Shown one piece after another: positions 1 through 9,842 of a stretch of DNA of 64,000 bases. The number at the start of each line of letters is the position of its first letter. Positions within the stretch are counted from its first letter, which is position 1. Origin of the DNA: Natrialbaceae archaeon AArc-T1-2 (GTDB taxonomy: Archaea; Halobacteriota; Halobacteria; Halobacteriales; Natrialbaceae); the NCBI RefSeq assembly GCF_030273315.1, contig NZ_CP127174.1:620001-684000 (forward strand). Reading direction: 5' to 3'. The translations under genes were made by a program, and so were the position numbers. The notes beneath the pieces are model-generated. The model made no database searches. It had not been told where the DNA came from and saw only the letters and a list, made by a program, of their open reading frames with translations.

Positions 1-1150
1 CGACGATCGATCCGAGGACGCTGGCGACGACGACCAGAATCACGACGGCGTTTATCACGTGTTCGTCTAGCAGTCCGACGTCGAACCCAACGAGAACGAT
101 CGCCAGTGCGGCTGCAGCCTGTCCGACCGAGAGACCGAACATCGTCGACAGCTGGTCGCTCGAGTAGTCGTAGTGATACGCGGTGAGCCACGCTGCGGCG
201 TATTTGGTGATGATCGTGAGGACGATGAACGCGCCGGCGATGGCGAGCGTTTCCCCACCGGCGACGAGCACGCGGACGTCGACGAGCATCCCGACCGACA
301 GCAAGAAAAACGGGATGAAGAGGGCGTTGCCGACGAACTCGATGCGGTTGAGCAACGGTCCGCGACGGGGGATCAGTCGATTGAGGACGAGCCCCGCGAG
401 GAAGGCTCCGACGATCGGTTCGACGCCAGCCACCTCCGCGAGGACGGCACAGGCAAACAGCACCGCCATCACGAACAGGAACTCGTAGTAGCTCTCCTGG
501 TCGACGGTTCGAAAGAACCACCGACCGAGTCGCGGGACGAGTACCCACACGCCGGCGAAAAAAAGTGCCAGCCCGACAGTCAACTCGAGCCAGAATCCGA
601 CGCCGATCCCCTCCTCGACCGAGGCGACGGCGACCGCGAGAACGAGCAACGCGAGCGTGTCGGTGAGGATCGTCCCGCCGACCGTCGTGGCGACGCTCTC
701 GTCGGTCGCGATCCCGAGTCGGCTCACGATCGGATAGGCGAGCAACGTGTGTGAAGAGAATACGGCGGCAAACAGCGCTGCTGCGGCGATCGAGAACCCG
801 AAGACGACGTAGCCGACGACCGTTCCCACTACCTGGGGGACGAGAAAGGAGAGCAGACCGAACACGACGCTCCGGTCGGCGGACTCGAGAAAGCGATCGA
901 AGTCGATCTCGAGTCCCGCGACGAAAAGCAGGTAGATCAGCCCGACCTCGCCGAGTAACACGATGGTGTCGTCGCGTGCCAGCAGGCCGAGCCCGTTCGG
1001 GCCGACGACGGCCCCGGCGACGATGATTCCGACGATACCCGGCAGCCGATATCGCTGCAACACGAGCGGCGCGGTCAGAAAGACCACCATCGCGAGTCCG
1101 AAGACGAGCACCGGGTCCTCGACCGGAAGCGAAACGCTCGGGGGAACCAT
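1..1150 (-). CDS. Kef-type cation:proton antiporter, 3' end outside window
   Basis: The frame is open from the ATG at 1150 leftward through the window edge (383 codons), so the C-terminus is missing. It is a polytopic membrane protein of the CPA2/Kef superfamily that would exchange a monovalent cation for protons. The visible part carries the repeated hydrophobic helices and conserved stretches shared almost position for position with the divergent neighbour at 1377 ([36 protein letters not shown]). The neighbour has C-terminal Usp-like domains, so this gene probably does too, but that part is not visible. The two start codons are about 226 bp apart and share a promoter region. Confidence 0.9.
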   Translation of the reverse strand, partial: MVPPSVSLPVEDPVLVFGLAMVVFLTAPLVLQRYRLPGIVGIIVAGAVVGPNGLGLLARDDTIVLLGEVGLIYLLFVAGLEIDFDRFLESADRSVVFGLLSFLVPQVVGTVVGYVVFGFSIAAAALFAAVFSSHTLLAYPIVSRLGIATDESVATTVGGTILTDTLALLVLAVAVASVEEGIGVGFWLELTVGLALFFAGVWVLVPRLGRWFFRTVDQESYYEFLFVMAVLFACAVLAEVAGVEPIVGAFLAGLVLNRLIPRRGPLLNRIEFVGNALFIPFFLLSVGMLVDVRVLVAGGETLAIAGAFIVLTIITKYAAAWLTAYHYDYSSDQLSTMFGLSVGQAAAALAIVLVGFDVGLLDEHVINAVVILVVVASVLGSIV

Positions 1151-1376
1151 TCGTACTGATCGACGGCTGCGTGATCCGTACCACGCCACGATACATCAGT
1201 TTCGCCCCGGATCGAAACTGGCGCACGACGGTCGGATGCCGCGGCCGTTTTGAATGGGTTTATGTTTCCGTGTGAATTCACCATCGAATACGACTCGTAA
1301 CTCCGAGCATGGTTGAATATATCACGAACAGGTGTGGGGCTCCGTAGCGAATGTACACGACGAAACCGAACGCGTC

Positions 1377-3446
1377 ATGAGAGCCGAACCCGCTGTGCTC
1401 GTCCTCGGGGGACCGCTGTCGCTCCCGCTCGAGGAACCGGTGCTCGTCTTTGCGCTCGCACTCGCGGTGTTTCTCGTCGCGCCGCTTCTGATCAAGCGAC
1501 TCGGACAGCCCGGTATTGTCGGGATCGTCCTGTTCGGGGTGGCGATCGGCCCCGGCGCACTCGGGCTGTTAGACGAGAGCGAGGCGATCGTCCTCTTAGG
1601 CGAGGTCGGACTCGTCTACCTGCTGTTTACCGTCGGCCTCGAGATCGATCTGCGGGGCTTTCTCAAGGCACCAGAAAACGCCGCGTTGTTCGGACTGACG
1701 AGTTTCTTCGTGCCGCTCGTCGTCGGGGTCGGAGCCGGCTACTACGTGCTCGGGCTCTCGGAGTGGGCAGCGCTTTTGCTTGCGGCCGTCTTCGCTTCCC
1801 ACACGCTGCTCGCGTATCCGATCGCCAACCGGCTCGACATCACCGACAACCGTGCCGTGACCGCCGTCTTCGGTGGTATTCTCTTTACCGATACGCTCGC
1901 ACTCGTCGTGCTCGCGATCGTGATTGGAGCGATCGACGGCGGCCTCACGCTGGCATTGTTCGTCGACATCGCCGTCTCGCTCGCGATTCTCTTCGCCAGT
2001 GTGTTGCTCGTCGTTCCGCCGATTGCTCGGTGGTTCTTCCAGAACCTCTCCGACGAGAGTTACTACGAGTTTCTGTTCGTCGTCGTGGCGCTGTTTGCCG
2101 CCGCCAGCCTCGCCGAGGTGCTCGACATCTCGGGTATCCTCGGTGCGTTCGTCGCCGGACTGGCGCTCAACCGCCAGATTCCTCGCGGCGGGACGCTGAT
2201 GAACCGCGTCGAGTTCGTCGGCAACGCCTTCTTCATCCCGTTTTTCCTGCTATACGTCGGCATCCTCGTCAACCCCGCCGTCATCTTCGACGGACTGCGC
2301 ACGCTCGAGGTCGCTGGCGTCGTCGTCGTCGTCATGCTCGCCACCAAGGCCGTGGCTGCCTGGATCGTGGCGACGATCCAGGGCTACGACCGAAACGAAC
2401 TGGGCGTCATCTTCGGGCTCTCGACGGGTCAGGCCGCCGCGGCGCTTGCGATCACGTTGATCGGCTACGAGGCCGGTCTGTTCGGCGATCACGTGCTCAA
2501 CGCCGTCGTGCTCATGTTGCTCGTGACCGCCGTCGTCAGTCCCTGGCTCACCGAACGGTTCGGCACGCGTCTCGCTCTCGATGCCGACGTCGACCCCGGC
2601 GGCGAGGACGCTCTCGATCCGCGCATCCTGCTGCCGCTGTCGACCGACGCCGATCGTCGCCGTCGGCTGCTCGAGCTCGCGTTCGTCCTCAAAGACCGGT
2701 ACGGGACCGAACCGGTCCACCTGCTCACCGTGGTCCCGCCCCGCTCGGGCAAGACCGAAACCCGGGTCGCCGAGGTCGAACGCGACCTCGAGAACGCCGC
2801 CGAGTTCGGCGGAGCCGCCGAGATTCCCGTCGAGGTCGAAACGCGGGTCAACCACAACGTCGCCTCGGGGATCGTCCGCGGGAGCGTCGAGACGCGCGCC
2901 GACACGATCGTCATTGGATGGGATGCCAGTCGGACGTTCGGCCGCCGGATCTTCGGTTCGACCATCGACCAGGTGCTGCGCCGGACGACGGTTCCGGTCG
3001 TCGTCTCGCGACTCGGCCACCCGATCAACACGACCCAGAAGCTGTACGTCGTCGTTCCGCCCGGACTCGATCACCACGAGGGGTTCTACGAAGCCGTCCA
3101 CACGGTCAAGCGGCTGGCGATCCAGCTCGGGACGCCGATGACCGTCCTGGTCGTCGAGGGAAGTCCCCGCCAGTACGAGCGACTGTTCGGACTCGTCGAG
3201 CAGGAACTCACTGCCGAGTTCGACGAGGTCGACTCCTGGGGGTCGCTGCTACCGGAGTTGTCCACCCGGACCGGCTCGGACGACCTGATCATCGTCATGT
3301 CGCCCCGGGAGGGAAGCGTCGGCTGGCACAGCGAACTCGGAGAACTTCCGGGACGGCTCGTGGAACTGCCGCCGGAGTCGTTCATCACGATCTACCCGCG
3401 GGAGGACGAACCCGAGTACGACGCGACGTTTCTCAAGATCGAGTGA
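1377..3446 (+). CDS. Kef-type cation:proton antiporter with C-terminal Usp-like domains
   Basis: A 689-residue protein. Roughly residues 12-410 are closely spaced hydrophobic helices of a Na+(K+)/H+ exchanger domain ([27 protein letters not shown]). The cytoplasmic rest (about 425-689) contains two universal-stress-protein-like folds, for example VPVVVSRL at the end of the first. Such fusions are thought to let nucleotides or signals gate the transporter. An in-frame GTG at 1332 would add 15 residues. The ATG at 1377 is preferred because it aligns with the start of the paralogue on the opposite strand. Two free-standing UspA genes follow on the other strand. Confidence 0.9.
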   Translation: MRAEPAVLVLGGPLSLPLEEPVLVFALALAVFLVAPLLIKRLGQPGIVGIVLFGVAIGPGALGLLDESEAIVLLGEVGLVYLLFTVGLEIDLRGFLKAPENAALFGLTSFFVPLVVGVGAGYYVLGLSEWAALLLAAVFASHTLLAYPIANRLDITDNRAVTAVFGGILFTDTLALVVLAIVIGAIDGGLTLALFVDIAVSLAILFASVLLVVPPIARWFFQNLSDESYYEFLFVVVALFAAASLAEVLDISGILGAFVAGLALNRQIPRGGTLMNRVEFVGNAFFIPFFLLYVGILVNPAVIFDGLRTLEVAGVVVVVMLATKAVAAWIVATIQGYDRNELGVIFGLSTGQAAAALAITLIGYEAGLFGDHVLNAVVLMLLVTAVVSPWLTERFGTRLALDADVDPGGEDALDPRILLPLSTDADRRRRLLELAFVLKDRYGTEPVHLLTVVPPRSGKTETRVAEVERDLENAAEFGGAAEIPVEVETRVNHNVASGIVRGSVETRADTIVIGWDASRTFGRRIFGSTIDQVLRRTTVPVVVSRLGHPINTTQKLYVVVPPGLDHHEGFYEAVHTVKRLAIQLGTPMTVLVVEGSPRQYERLFGLVEQELTAEFDEVDSWGSLLPELSTRTGSDDLIIVMSPREGSVGWHSELGELPGRLVELPPESFITIYPREDEPEYDATFLKIE

Positions 3447-3572
3447 TCGTCACGACGCGATCGGAACTCACGCACGTGTCTTCACGGCGTCATACGGTCT
3501 GCTGGACCGACCCCCCGGCACAACCGAAGGACGGGTCGCGGTTGTGGCGGGGCTGACGCACAGCGGTCCGTA

Positions 3573-4019
3573 TCAGTCCGCGTGACGAACGACGTAGACG
3601 TCGTACTGCTGGTCGCTCGCGACCGGACCACCGACGCTCGACAGCGGCGTCGTCACCGAGCCCGCGTTCTCGCTGCCGACGAACACCACGTCGGCGTCGA
3701 CGTCGGCGGCGACGTCGCGGATCGTCCGGACCACGTTCGTCGTCGACGTCGCCGTCGGTTCGTCGGAGTCGACGATCTCGTGGCGAAACGTCGCCTCGGG
3801 GGCGACGCTGTCGACGATGTTTCGCATCTTCCTGACGACGACGTCCGGATCGAACTGCTCGTGGTCCTGGATCCAGCCCCGTTCCCGTGCGTAGTCACCG
3901 TCGTCCGGCACGATCGTCACCGCGACCACGTCTTCGTCCGTGAGTTCGGCGTGTTCGGACGCTTTCTCGAGTGCCGCGGTCGACAGCGTCGACCCGTCAA
4001 ACGGAACGAGTAGTGTCAT
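3573..4019 (-). CDS. Universal stress protein (UspA family), degenerate ATP loop
   Basis: 148 residues with the alpha/beta UspA fold, starting with the typical first strand (TLLVPFDGS) and ending in a VYVVRHAD strand. The ATP-binding signature G-2x-G-9x-G(S/T) is not clear here. The equivalent stretch is VGSENAGS followed by a divergent loop, so ATP binding is doubtful. It lies 51 bp downstream of another Usp gene on the same strand and beside an antiporter with Usp-like domains, which suggests a shared role in ion or stress response. Function beyond family membership is inferred. Confidence 0.87.
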   Translation of the reverse strand: MTLLVPFDGSTLSTAALEKASEHAELTDEDVVAVTIVPDDGDYARERGWIQDHEQFDPDVVVRKMRNIVDSVAPEATFRHEIVDSDEPTATSTTNVVRTIRDVAADVDADVVFVGSENAGSVTTPLSSVGGPVASDQQYDVYVVRHAD

Positions 4020-4070
4020 AACCCACTGTGAAACGACGGACGAGGTAAAGGTTCGGTCGGGACCGTCGCG

Positions 4071-4508
4071 TCACCGATCCCCGTCCGCCCCGACGACCAG
4101 GACCGGAATCGGCGAGAGGCGAACGACCGCGTCGACGGTGCTGCCGAGCAGGGTGCGCCTGAACGACGACCGTCCGCGTGCGCCGACGACGAGCACGCCG
4201 ACGTCGTGATCCTCGCCGTACGCGATGATCTCCTCGTGGGGAATCCCTGTCCTGATCGCCGTCTCGAGCGGAACGTCCGCCGCCTCGGCCCGCGTCTCGA
4301 TCTCCTCGAGTGTGGATGCCGCGCGCTCGCGCAGCCGCTTCTCGACGGTTTCGGGGTCGACAATCGCGTTGTCGTACTCCCGGCGCGTCTCTACGACGGC
4401 GACGCCGTACAGTGGAACCTCGAGTCGGTCGGCGAGCGCGACCGCGTGCTCGACCGCGACCGACGCGTCGTCGCTGCCGTCGGTGGCGACGAGGATCGAA
4501 TCGTACAT
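4071..4508 (-). CDS. Universal stress protein (UspA family), ATP-binding type
   Basis: 145 residues. The N-terminus ILVATDGSDDAS and the C-terminal VVGARGRSSF...LLGSTVDAVV segment match the ATP-binding UspA pattern (G-2x-G-9x-G-S/T). It is cytoplasmic and probably forms dimers. It is the upstream gene of a two-Usp pair reading leftward and is divergent from aroC, with about 90 bp between the start codons. Target or signal cannot be read from the sequence. Confidence 0.93.
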   Translation of the reverse strand: MYDSILVATDGSDDASVAVEHAVALADRLEVPLYGVAVVETRREYDNAIVDPETVEKRLRERAASTLEEIETRAEAADVPLETAIRTGIPHEEIIAYGEDHDVGVLVVGARGRSSFRRTLLGSTVDAVVRLSPIPVLVVGADGDR

Positions 4509-4601
4509 ACCCGACGTACGGACTCGTGGCTCAAAGTCGTACGGTCTATCGCCGGTACGGATCCTTCATCGCTAAGTGGCCCCGTCACAGAGAGGCGGGT
4601 A

Positions 4602-5753
4602 ATGAACGGCAACCGTTTCGGTCGCCTCTTCCAGGTGACCACGTTCGGCGAGAGTCACGGCGAGGCGATGGGCTGTACCGTCTCGGGCTGTCCCGCCGGC
4701 CTCGAACTCTCAGAAGAGGACATTCAAGAAGACCTCGACCGACGCAAACCCGGCCAGTCGATGATCACGACGAGTCGCGGCGAACCCGACGACGTCTCGA
4801 TCAAGTCGGGGCTGCAAGACGGCTACACCACGGGCACCCCGATCGGGATGGTCATCCAGAACAAAGACGCCCGTTCGGGCAAGTACGAACCCTTTATCAC
4901 CGCACCCCGACCCTCCCACGGCGACTTTACCTATTCGGCCAAGTTCGGCACCCGAAACTGGGGTGGCGGAGGGCGATCGTCGGCACGCGAGACAGTCAAC
5001 TGGGTCGCCGCGGGCGCAATCGCAAAGAAACTCCTCGCACGGGAAGGGATCGAACTCAAGGCTCACGTCAATCAGATCGGCGAGGTCGAAGCGCCCGAGG
5101 TGAGCTTCGAGGAGATACTCGAACACAGCGAGGAAAACGACGTCCGCTGTGCCCACCCCGAGACCGCCGCGCGAATGCAGGAGCTGATCGAGGAGTACCA
5201 GGAGGAAGGCGACTCCATCGGCGGGAGCGTCTACTTCGAGACCCGCGGCATCCCCGTCGGGCTCGGTGCGCCCCGCTTCGACTCGCTGTCGGCGCGGCTC
5301 GGCCAGGCGATGATGGCGATCCCGGCCGTAACGGCCGTCGAGTTCGGCCTCGGACGGGAAGCCCGCGAGTGGACGGGCAAAGAACGAAACGACGACTGGG
5401 AGTTCGATTCGGAGGGGAATCCGACGCCCGTCGAGAACGACCACGGCGGCATCCAGGGCGGGATCTCGAGTGGCGAACCGATCTACGGCGAGGTCACCCT
5501 GCACGCACCCACCTCGATCCCGAAGACCCAACAGACCGCAGACTGGGAGACTGGCGAACTCAAAGAGGAGAAAGTCATCGGCCGTCACGACCCCGTGCTC
5601 CCGCCGCGGGGGGTGCCGGTCGTCGAGGCGATGCTCGCGCTCACCCTCGTGGATTTCATGTTACTCTCGGGGCGGATCAATCCCGACCGCGTCGACGACC
5701 AACCCGGCGAGTACGACACTGATTACCACCCGAACAGCCCCCGAAACGAGTAA
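4602..5753 (+). CDS. aroC: Chorismate synthase
   Basis: 383 residues, the usual length. It converts 5-enolpyruvylshikimate-3-phosphate to chorismate using reduced FMN, the last common step before tryptophan, tyrosine and phenylalanine. Signatures visible: GRLF...GESHG near residues 8-20, RRKPGQS near 46, and GTRNWGGGGRSSARET near 121-136 (FMN/phosphate binding). The long upstream open frame (from 4206) is not coding. The ATG at 4602 is preceded by a purine-rich GAGGCGGGT and starts exactly at the family N-terminus. It stands alone here; other aromatic genes lie at 56-60 kb. Confidence 0.97.
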   Translation: MNGNRFGRLFQVTTFGESHGEAMGCTVSGCPAGLELSEEDIQEDLDRRKPGQSMITTSRGEPDDVSIKSGLQDGYTTGTPIGMVIQNKDARSGKYEPFITAPRPSHGDFTYSAKFGTRNWGGGGRSSARETVNWVAAGAIAKKLLAREGIELKAHVNQIGEVEAPEVSFEEILEHSEENDVRCAHPETAARMQELIEEYQEEGDSIGGSVYFETRGIPVGLGAPRFDSLSARLGQAMMAIPAVTAVEFGLGREAREWTGKERNDDWEFDSEGNPTPVENDHGGIQGGISSGEPIYGEVTLHAPTSIPKTQQTADWETGELKEEKVIGRHDPVLPPRGVPVVEAMLALTLVDFMLLSGRINPDRVDDQPGEYDTDYHPNSPRNE

Positions 5754-5812
5754 CGATCGCCGGACTATCGGCTCGCCGTTCGAGGTGTCGGCGGCGACGT
5801 TACGTTTGTTAT

Positions 5813-5842
5813 CGAGAACGAACATGTTAGGGGACGTTCTCG
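5813..5842. promoter_or_regulatory. Inverted repeat between aroC and the porAB-like operon
   Basis: CGAGAACG (5813-5820) and CGTTCTCG (5835-5842) form a perfect 8-bp inverted repeat with a 14-nt spacer, 60 nt after the aroC stop and 140 nt before the next start. No T-run follows, so it is more likely an operator or RNA hairpin than a simple terminator. The remaining intergenic DNA to 5981 is AT-richer and must hold the promoter of the downstream operon. Confidence 0.35.
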
Positions 5843-5981
5843 GAATCCATCATTATCAAAAACGACGGACGGCGTCGAGATCGCAATCCTTCACGATTGA
5901 TGCATGGTAATGTATAGCAAAGTCTTTAGGTCCGGTAGAGCAAACGACTAGGTACCGCTGGCTTATAGCCACGACCTCACC

Positions 5982-7889
5982 ATGAGCGACAACGAACTCA
6001 TCTGGCGAATCGCGGGCGGTTCCGGAGACGGGATCGACTCGACGAGCCAGAACTTTGCGACGGCGCTGATGCGCGCGGGTCTCGACGTCTTTACACATCG
6101 TCACTATCCGTCACGGATTCGTGGCGGTCACACGTACGTCGAGATCCGTGCCGCGGATCGGGAGGTACAGTCACGGGGGGACGGCTACAACTTCCTGCTC
6201 GCGCTTGGCGACTCGTTCGCCCGGAACCCGCAGGAAGATTCCGTCTACGACAACGAGGAGATCAAACCACTCTCGGAGAACGTAGACGAACTCCGCGAGG
6301 GCGGCGTCATCGTCTACGACGAGGGACTGCTTAGCGAGGAAGACGTCGAGGAACTGGACCTCGAGGCGCGTGCCGAGGAGAACGACTGGCACGTCTACCC
6401 GCTCGATCTGCGGGGACTCGCGAGGGAGTACGGCCGCGAAGTCATGCGAAACACCGCCGGCGTCGGCGCGACGGCCGCGTTGCTCGAGATGGACCTCGAG
6501 CACATCGAGGACCTGATGGAAGATGCCATGGGCGGCGAGGTCCTCGAGACGAACATTGAGATCCTCCACGAGGCCTACGAATCGGTCCGAGACGAGTACG
6601 AGTTTACCCACGACCTGCGCGTTCCGGAGGGCGACCACGACGAACAGCAGGCGCTTCTGTCGGGTTCGAACGCGATCGCCTACGGCGCGATCGACGCCGG
6701 CTGTCGGTTCATCGCCGGCTACCCGATGACGCCGTGGACGGACGTCTTCACGATCCTGACCCAGAACTTCCCCGATATGGGTGGGATCGCCGAACAGGTC
6801 GAAGACGAGATCGCCGCCGCGGCGCTTGCCCTCGGTGCGAGTCACGCCGGCGTGAAAGCGATGTCCGGCTCCTCCGGCGGCGGCTTCGCCCTGATGAGCG
6901 AACCGCTCGGCCTCGCGGAGATGACCGAAACTCCGATCGTCCTGATCGAGGCGATGCGGGCCGGTCCCTCCACCGGTATGCCGACCAAGCCCGAGCAAGG
7001 AGACTTAGAGCACGTCCTCTATACGAGCCAGGGCGATTCCTCGAGAGTCGTCTTTGCACCCGGCGACATCGAGGAGGCCTACGAGCAGACGCGACTGGCG
7101 TTTCACCTCGCCTACGAGTATCAGCTCCCGGCGATCGTCATCTACGACCAGAAGCTCAGTGGCGAGAACAAAAACGTCCCGGTCAGCTTCTTCGATCGCG
7201 AGCCCGAGCCGGCGCTCGGCTCGACGCTCACCGAGGAGGAACTGGCCGAAGCTGCCCACGACGCCTCCGGGAAGTTCCGACGGTTCCAGCACGACCCCGA
7301 CAACGACGCGGGCGTCAGTCCACGGTCGCTGCCGGGACAGGAGGGCGGACGATACCTCGCGACGGGCAACGAGCACACGCCCGAGGGACACATCGAGGAA
7401 GACCCCGATAACCGCGTCGCCCAGATGGAACGTCGGATCGGGAAACTCGAGGCGATCCGCGAAGAACTCGACGAGGAACACCCCTCGAACCAGACCTACT
7501 ACGGCGATGAGACGGCAGACTTCGGTATCATCACGTGGGGGTCGTCCCACGGTGCTGTCGCCGAGGCGGTCGACCGCCTGAACGCGCACGGTCACTCCGT
7601 AAAAGGCGTCACCGTCTCCGATATGATGCCCTTCCCCGAGACGGAGATGACCGAGTTCATAGAGAGCGTCGACGAGGCGATGGTCGTCGAGATGAACGCT
7701 ACCGCCCAGTTCCGCGGGCTGCTCCAGAAGGAGCTGGGTCGGTTCGGCGAGAAACTGACGAGCCTGCTCAAGTACAACGGTAACCCGTTCGAACCCGCAG
7801 AGGTCGTCGAAGGCTACGAGGTCAACGTCGCCGACACCGACGAGGAACCGACCGCACAGGTACGAATCGAACCTGCAGCAGGTGACTGA
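5982..7889 (+). CDS. porA: 2-oxoacid:ferredoxin oxidoreductase alpha subunit (probably pyruvate-type)
   Basis: 635 residues. It begins with the gamma-like domain (AGGSGDGIDS, RIRGGHTY), followed from about residue 225 by the pyrimidine-binding domain (GSNAIAYGAIDAG, AGYPMTPWTD) and a C-terminal transketolase-like domain (WGSSHGAV). With the beta subunit 2 nt downstream it forms the coenzyme-A-acylating enzyme that oxidises pyruvate or 2-oxoglutarate and reduces ferredoxin, the haloarchaeal replacement for the NAD-linked dehydrogenase complex. Sizes of 635/313 residues fit, from memory, the halobacterial pyruvate enzyme better than the shorter 2-oxoglutarate one. Substrate assignment is therefore an inference. 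Confidence 0.85.
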   Translation: MSDNELIWRIAGGSGDGIDSTSQNFATALMRAGLDVFTHRHYPSRIRGGHTYVEIRAADREVQSRGDGYNFLLALGDSFARNPQEDSVYDNEEIKPLSENVDELREGGVIVYDEGLLSEEDVEELDLEARAEENDWHVYPLDLRGLAREYGREVMRNTAGVGATAALLEMDLEHIEDLMEDAMGGEVLETNIEILHEAYESVRDEYEFTHDLRVPEGDHDEQQALLSGSNAIAYGAIDAGCRFIAGYPMTPWTDVFTILTQNFPDMGGIAEQVEDEIAAAALALGASHAGVKAMSGSSGGGFALMSEPLGLAEMTETPIVLIEAMRAGPSTGMPTKPEQGDLEHVLYTSQGDSSRVVFAPGDIEEAYEQTRLAFHLAYEYQLPAIVIYDQKLSGENKNVPVSFFDREPEPALGSTLTEEELAEAAHDASGKFRRFQHDPDNDAGVSPRSLPGQEGGRYLATGNEHTPEGHIEEDPDNRVAQMERRIGKLEAIREELDEEHPSNQTYYGDETADFGIITWGSSHGAVAEAVDRLNAHGHSVKGVTVSDMMPFPETEMTEFIESVDEAMVVEMNATAQFRGLLQKELGRFGEKLTSLLKYNGNPFEPAEVVEGYEVNVADTDEEPTAQVRIEPAAGD

Positions 7890-7891
7890 CA

Positions 7892-8833
7892 ATGAGCGCA
7901 TTCAACGCAATCGGAACGGGAACGGATCGAGAGGTAGACCGCGAGGAGTTCACGCCCGGTCTCGAGCCCCAACCGACCTGGTGTCCGGGCTGTGGTGACT
8001 TCGGCGTCCTCAAAGCGCTAAAACAGGCGCTACCGGAGGTCGGAAAGAGCCCCGACGAGGTGTTGACGGTCACCGGAATCGGCTGTTCGGGCAAGCTGAA
8101 CAGCTACCTCGACACGTACGGCTTCCACACGATCCACGGCCGGTCGCTGCCCGTCGCACGCGCGGCGAAACTCGCCAACCCCGACCTCGAGGTGATCGCC
8201 GCGGGCGGGGACGGCGACGGCTACGGCATCGGGGGGAACCACTTCATCCACACGGCCCGGGAGAACCACGACATGACCTACATCGTGTTCAACAACGAGG
8301 TCTTCGGCCTGACGAAAGGCCAGACTTCGCCCACGAGCCCGAAAGGTCATAAGTCCAAAACGCAGCCATCCGGCAGCGCGAAGACGCCGCTGCGGCCGCT
8401 GTCGATGGCGCTGACCGCCGGGGCGACCTACATCGCTCGCACGGCCGCGGTCAACCCGAACCAGGCGAAAGAGATCCTCGTGGAGGCGATCGAACACGAC
8501 GGCTTCGCCCACGTCGATTTCCTCACCCAGTGTCCGACCTGGAACAAGGACGCCCGCCAGTACGTCCCCTACGTCGACGTTCAGGACTCGGAGGACTACG
8601 AGTTCGACGTCACGGACCGCCGTGAGGCCGCCGAGATGATGATCGAGACCGAGGACGTCCTCCACGAGGGGACCGTCCTCACCGGTCGGTACTACATCGA
8701 CGAGGACAGCCCCTCCTACGGGACGGAGAAACGAGCGCTCGGCGACGTGCCCGAAGAGCCACTCGCCGAACGCTACTTCGACGACGACTACGAGTGGGAA
8801 CGCAGCTACGACCTGCTCGATCGACACACGTAA
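7892..8833 (+). CDS. porB: 2-oxoacid:ferredoxin oxidoreductase beta subunit (probably pyruvate-type)
   Basis: 313 residues, starting 2 nt after the alpha subunit stop, so clearly one operon. It carries the thiamine-diphosphate site (GDGDGYGIGGNH followed by NNEVFGLTKGQ) and cysteines CPGCGD, GCSGK and TQCP that supply the single [4Fe-4S] cluster of the short haloarchaeal enzymes. No separate delta (ferredoxin-like) subunit is present, as expected for this two-subunit class. It catalyses decarboxylation of the 2-oxoacid and passes electrons through its cluster to ferredoxin. Confidence 0.9.
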   Translation: MSAFNAIGTGTDREVDREEFTPGLEPQPTWCPGCGDFGVLKALKQALPEVGKSPDEVLTVTGIGCSGKLNSYLDTYGFHTIHGRSLPVARAAKLANPDLEVIAAGGDGDGYGIGGNHFIHTARENHDMTYIVFNNEVFGLTKGQTSPTSPKGHKSKTQPSGSAKTPLRPLSMALTAGATYIARTAAVNPNQAKEILVEAIEHDGFAHVDFLTQCPTWNKDARQYVPYVDVQDSEDYEFDVTDRREAAEMMIETEDVLHEGTVLTGRYYIDEDSPSYGTEKRALGDVPEEPLAERYFDDDYEWERSYDLLDRHT

Positions 8834-8851
8834 GCGAGAACGTCTCCGACG

Positions 8852-9163
8852 TCAATCAGCGCCCCAACCCTGCGCGAATCGTTTCGTGAGCGAACTCAAT
8901 ACGAGCAACGAGACGAGAAGCGCGCCGAATACGACGGTCGAGTAGCCGTATGCGAGCTGGTAGAGGCCGTAGGCGACGACGAGCAACCCCATAAGCAGGG
9001 CTGTGGTACCGGCCCACCGCGAGACGTACGCCGGGTCGACACTCTCGTCGTAGTTGACGTGGAAGTCGGCGCGGCCGCGAAATGCGATGAAGTACGCCGG
9101 GATCAGGATGATCACGCCGAAGACGATCCAGACGATACCCAAGACGAGCTCGAAGTCGACCAT
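8852..9163 (-). CDS. Small three-helix membrane protein (DUF3784-like)
   Basis: 103 residues with an N-terminal helix (LGIVWIVFGVIILIPAYFIA), a short polar loop (YDESVDPAYVSRW) and two further helices. The arrangement is like DUF3784/SdpI-tail type small membrane proteins. The longer upstream frame is discarded: the ATG at 9163 is where hydrophobic sequence begins, and a TTATTC TATA-like box lies about 27 nt upstream, typical of leaderless haloarchaeal genes. It converges on the por operon with an 18-bp gap. Function unknown. Confidence 0.75.
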   Translation of the reverse strand: MVDFELVLGIVWIVFGVIILIPAYFIAFRGRADFHVNYDESVDPAYVSRWAGTTALLMGLLVVAYGLYQLAYGYSTVVFGALLVSLLVLSSLTKRFAQGWGAD

Positions 9164-9337
9164 CGACGAAACTGGGCGTGGCGGACGAATAAGTTCGACG
9201 ATCGATCGGGCAACGGCGTGGCGGTTCGGGTCGTTACCAGCGGTGAGAAACCCACGAATCGAGCCGGCTTTTATTCTGCAACGCTGTCGTTTTCGGATAC
9301 AGAAGATCTTTTTTGCGTCCGGGTAAAATAGATCGAC

Positions 9338-9766
9338 ATGAGCAGCCGATCGACGGAAGATCGTATCCTCGAAGTTCTCGAGGAAGACGCCCAGGCCTCC
9401 TACGCCGAGATCGCGGACCGGGCGGACGTCTCGAAACCCACCGTTCGAAAGTACATCGACCAACTCGAGTCAGACGGCGTCATCGTCGGCTACTCGGCCG
9501 ACGTCGACCCGAAGAAGCTCTCGAGTCAGACGATCGCGCTGGTCGGGGTCGACGTCGCAAGCGAACGCTACGTCGAAGCGACCAACGCGCTCAAATCGCT
9601 CGAAGAGATCGAGTCGCTGTACAGTTCAAGCGGCGATCACATGCTGATGGCGGAGGTGCGAGCCGAAGACGGCGACGAGCTCGGCGACATCATCGCCGAG
9701 GAGATCCTCGAGATCGAAGGCGTCACGGCCGCACATCCGTCGTTCTTGCAGGAACGACTCAAGTGA
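9338..9766 (+). CDS. Lrp/AsnC family transcriptional regulator
   Basis: 142 residues. An N-terminal winged helix-turn-helix (AEIADRADVSKPTVRKYIDQL, about residues 20-40) is followed by a RAM/AsnC ligand-binding domain (IALVGVDV, SSSGDHMLMAEV). Haloarchaeal Lrp proteins usually sense amino acids and act on neighbouring metabolic genes. Here the nearest candidates are its own promoter, the divergent small membrane protein and the por operon. The start is fixed by the downstream fold and a short leader with a TTTTATT box. The effector cannot be read from sequence. Confidence 0.92.
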   Translation: MSSRSTEDRILEVLEEDAQASYAEIADRADVSKPTVRKYIDQLESDGVIVGYSADVDPKKLSSQTIALVGVDVASERYVEATNALKSLEEIESLYSSSGDHMLMAEVRAEDGDELGDIIAEEILEIEGVTAAHPSFLQERLK

Positions 9767-9842
9767 CGGCTTCGGGTCGAACGTTCCGCCCGGCAGCGTA
9801 CGTGGGCCCCGGCATTTTGTCGTTCGGACGCGTACTCCGCCC

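Noticed and set aside
1313-3556. A 747-codon Arg-rich open frame on the + strand over the antiporter gene
   Set aside because: It is out of frame with the antiporter, has runs of Arg/Pro typical of high-GC shadow frames, and no family motif; the antiporter frame is certain.
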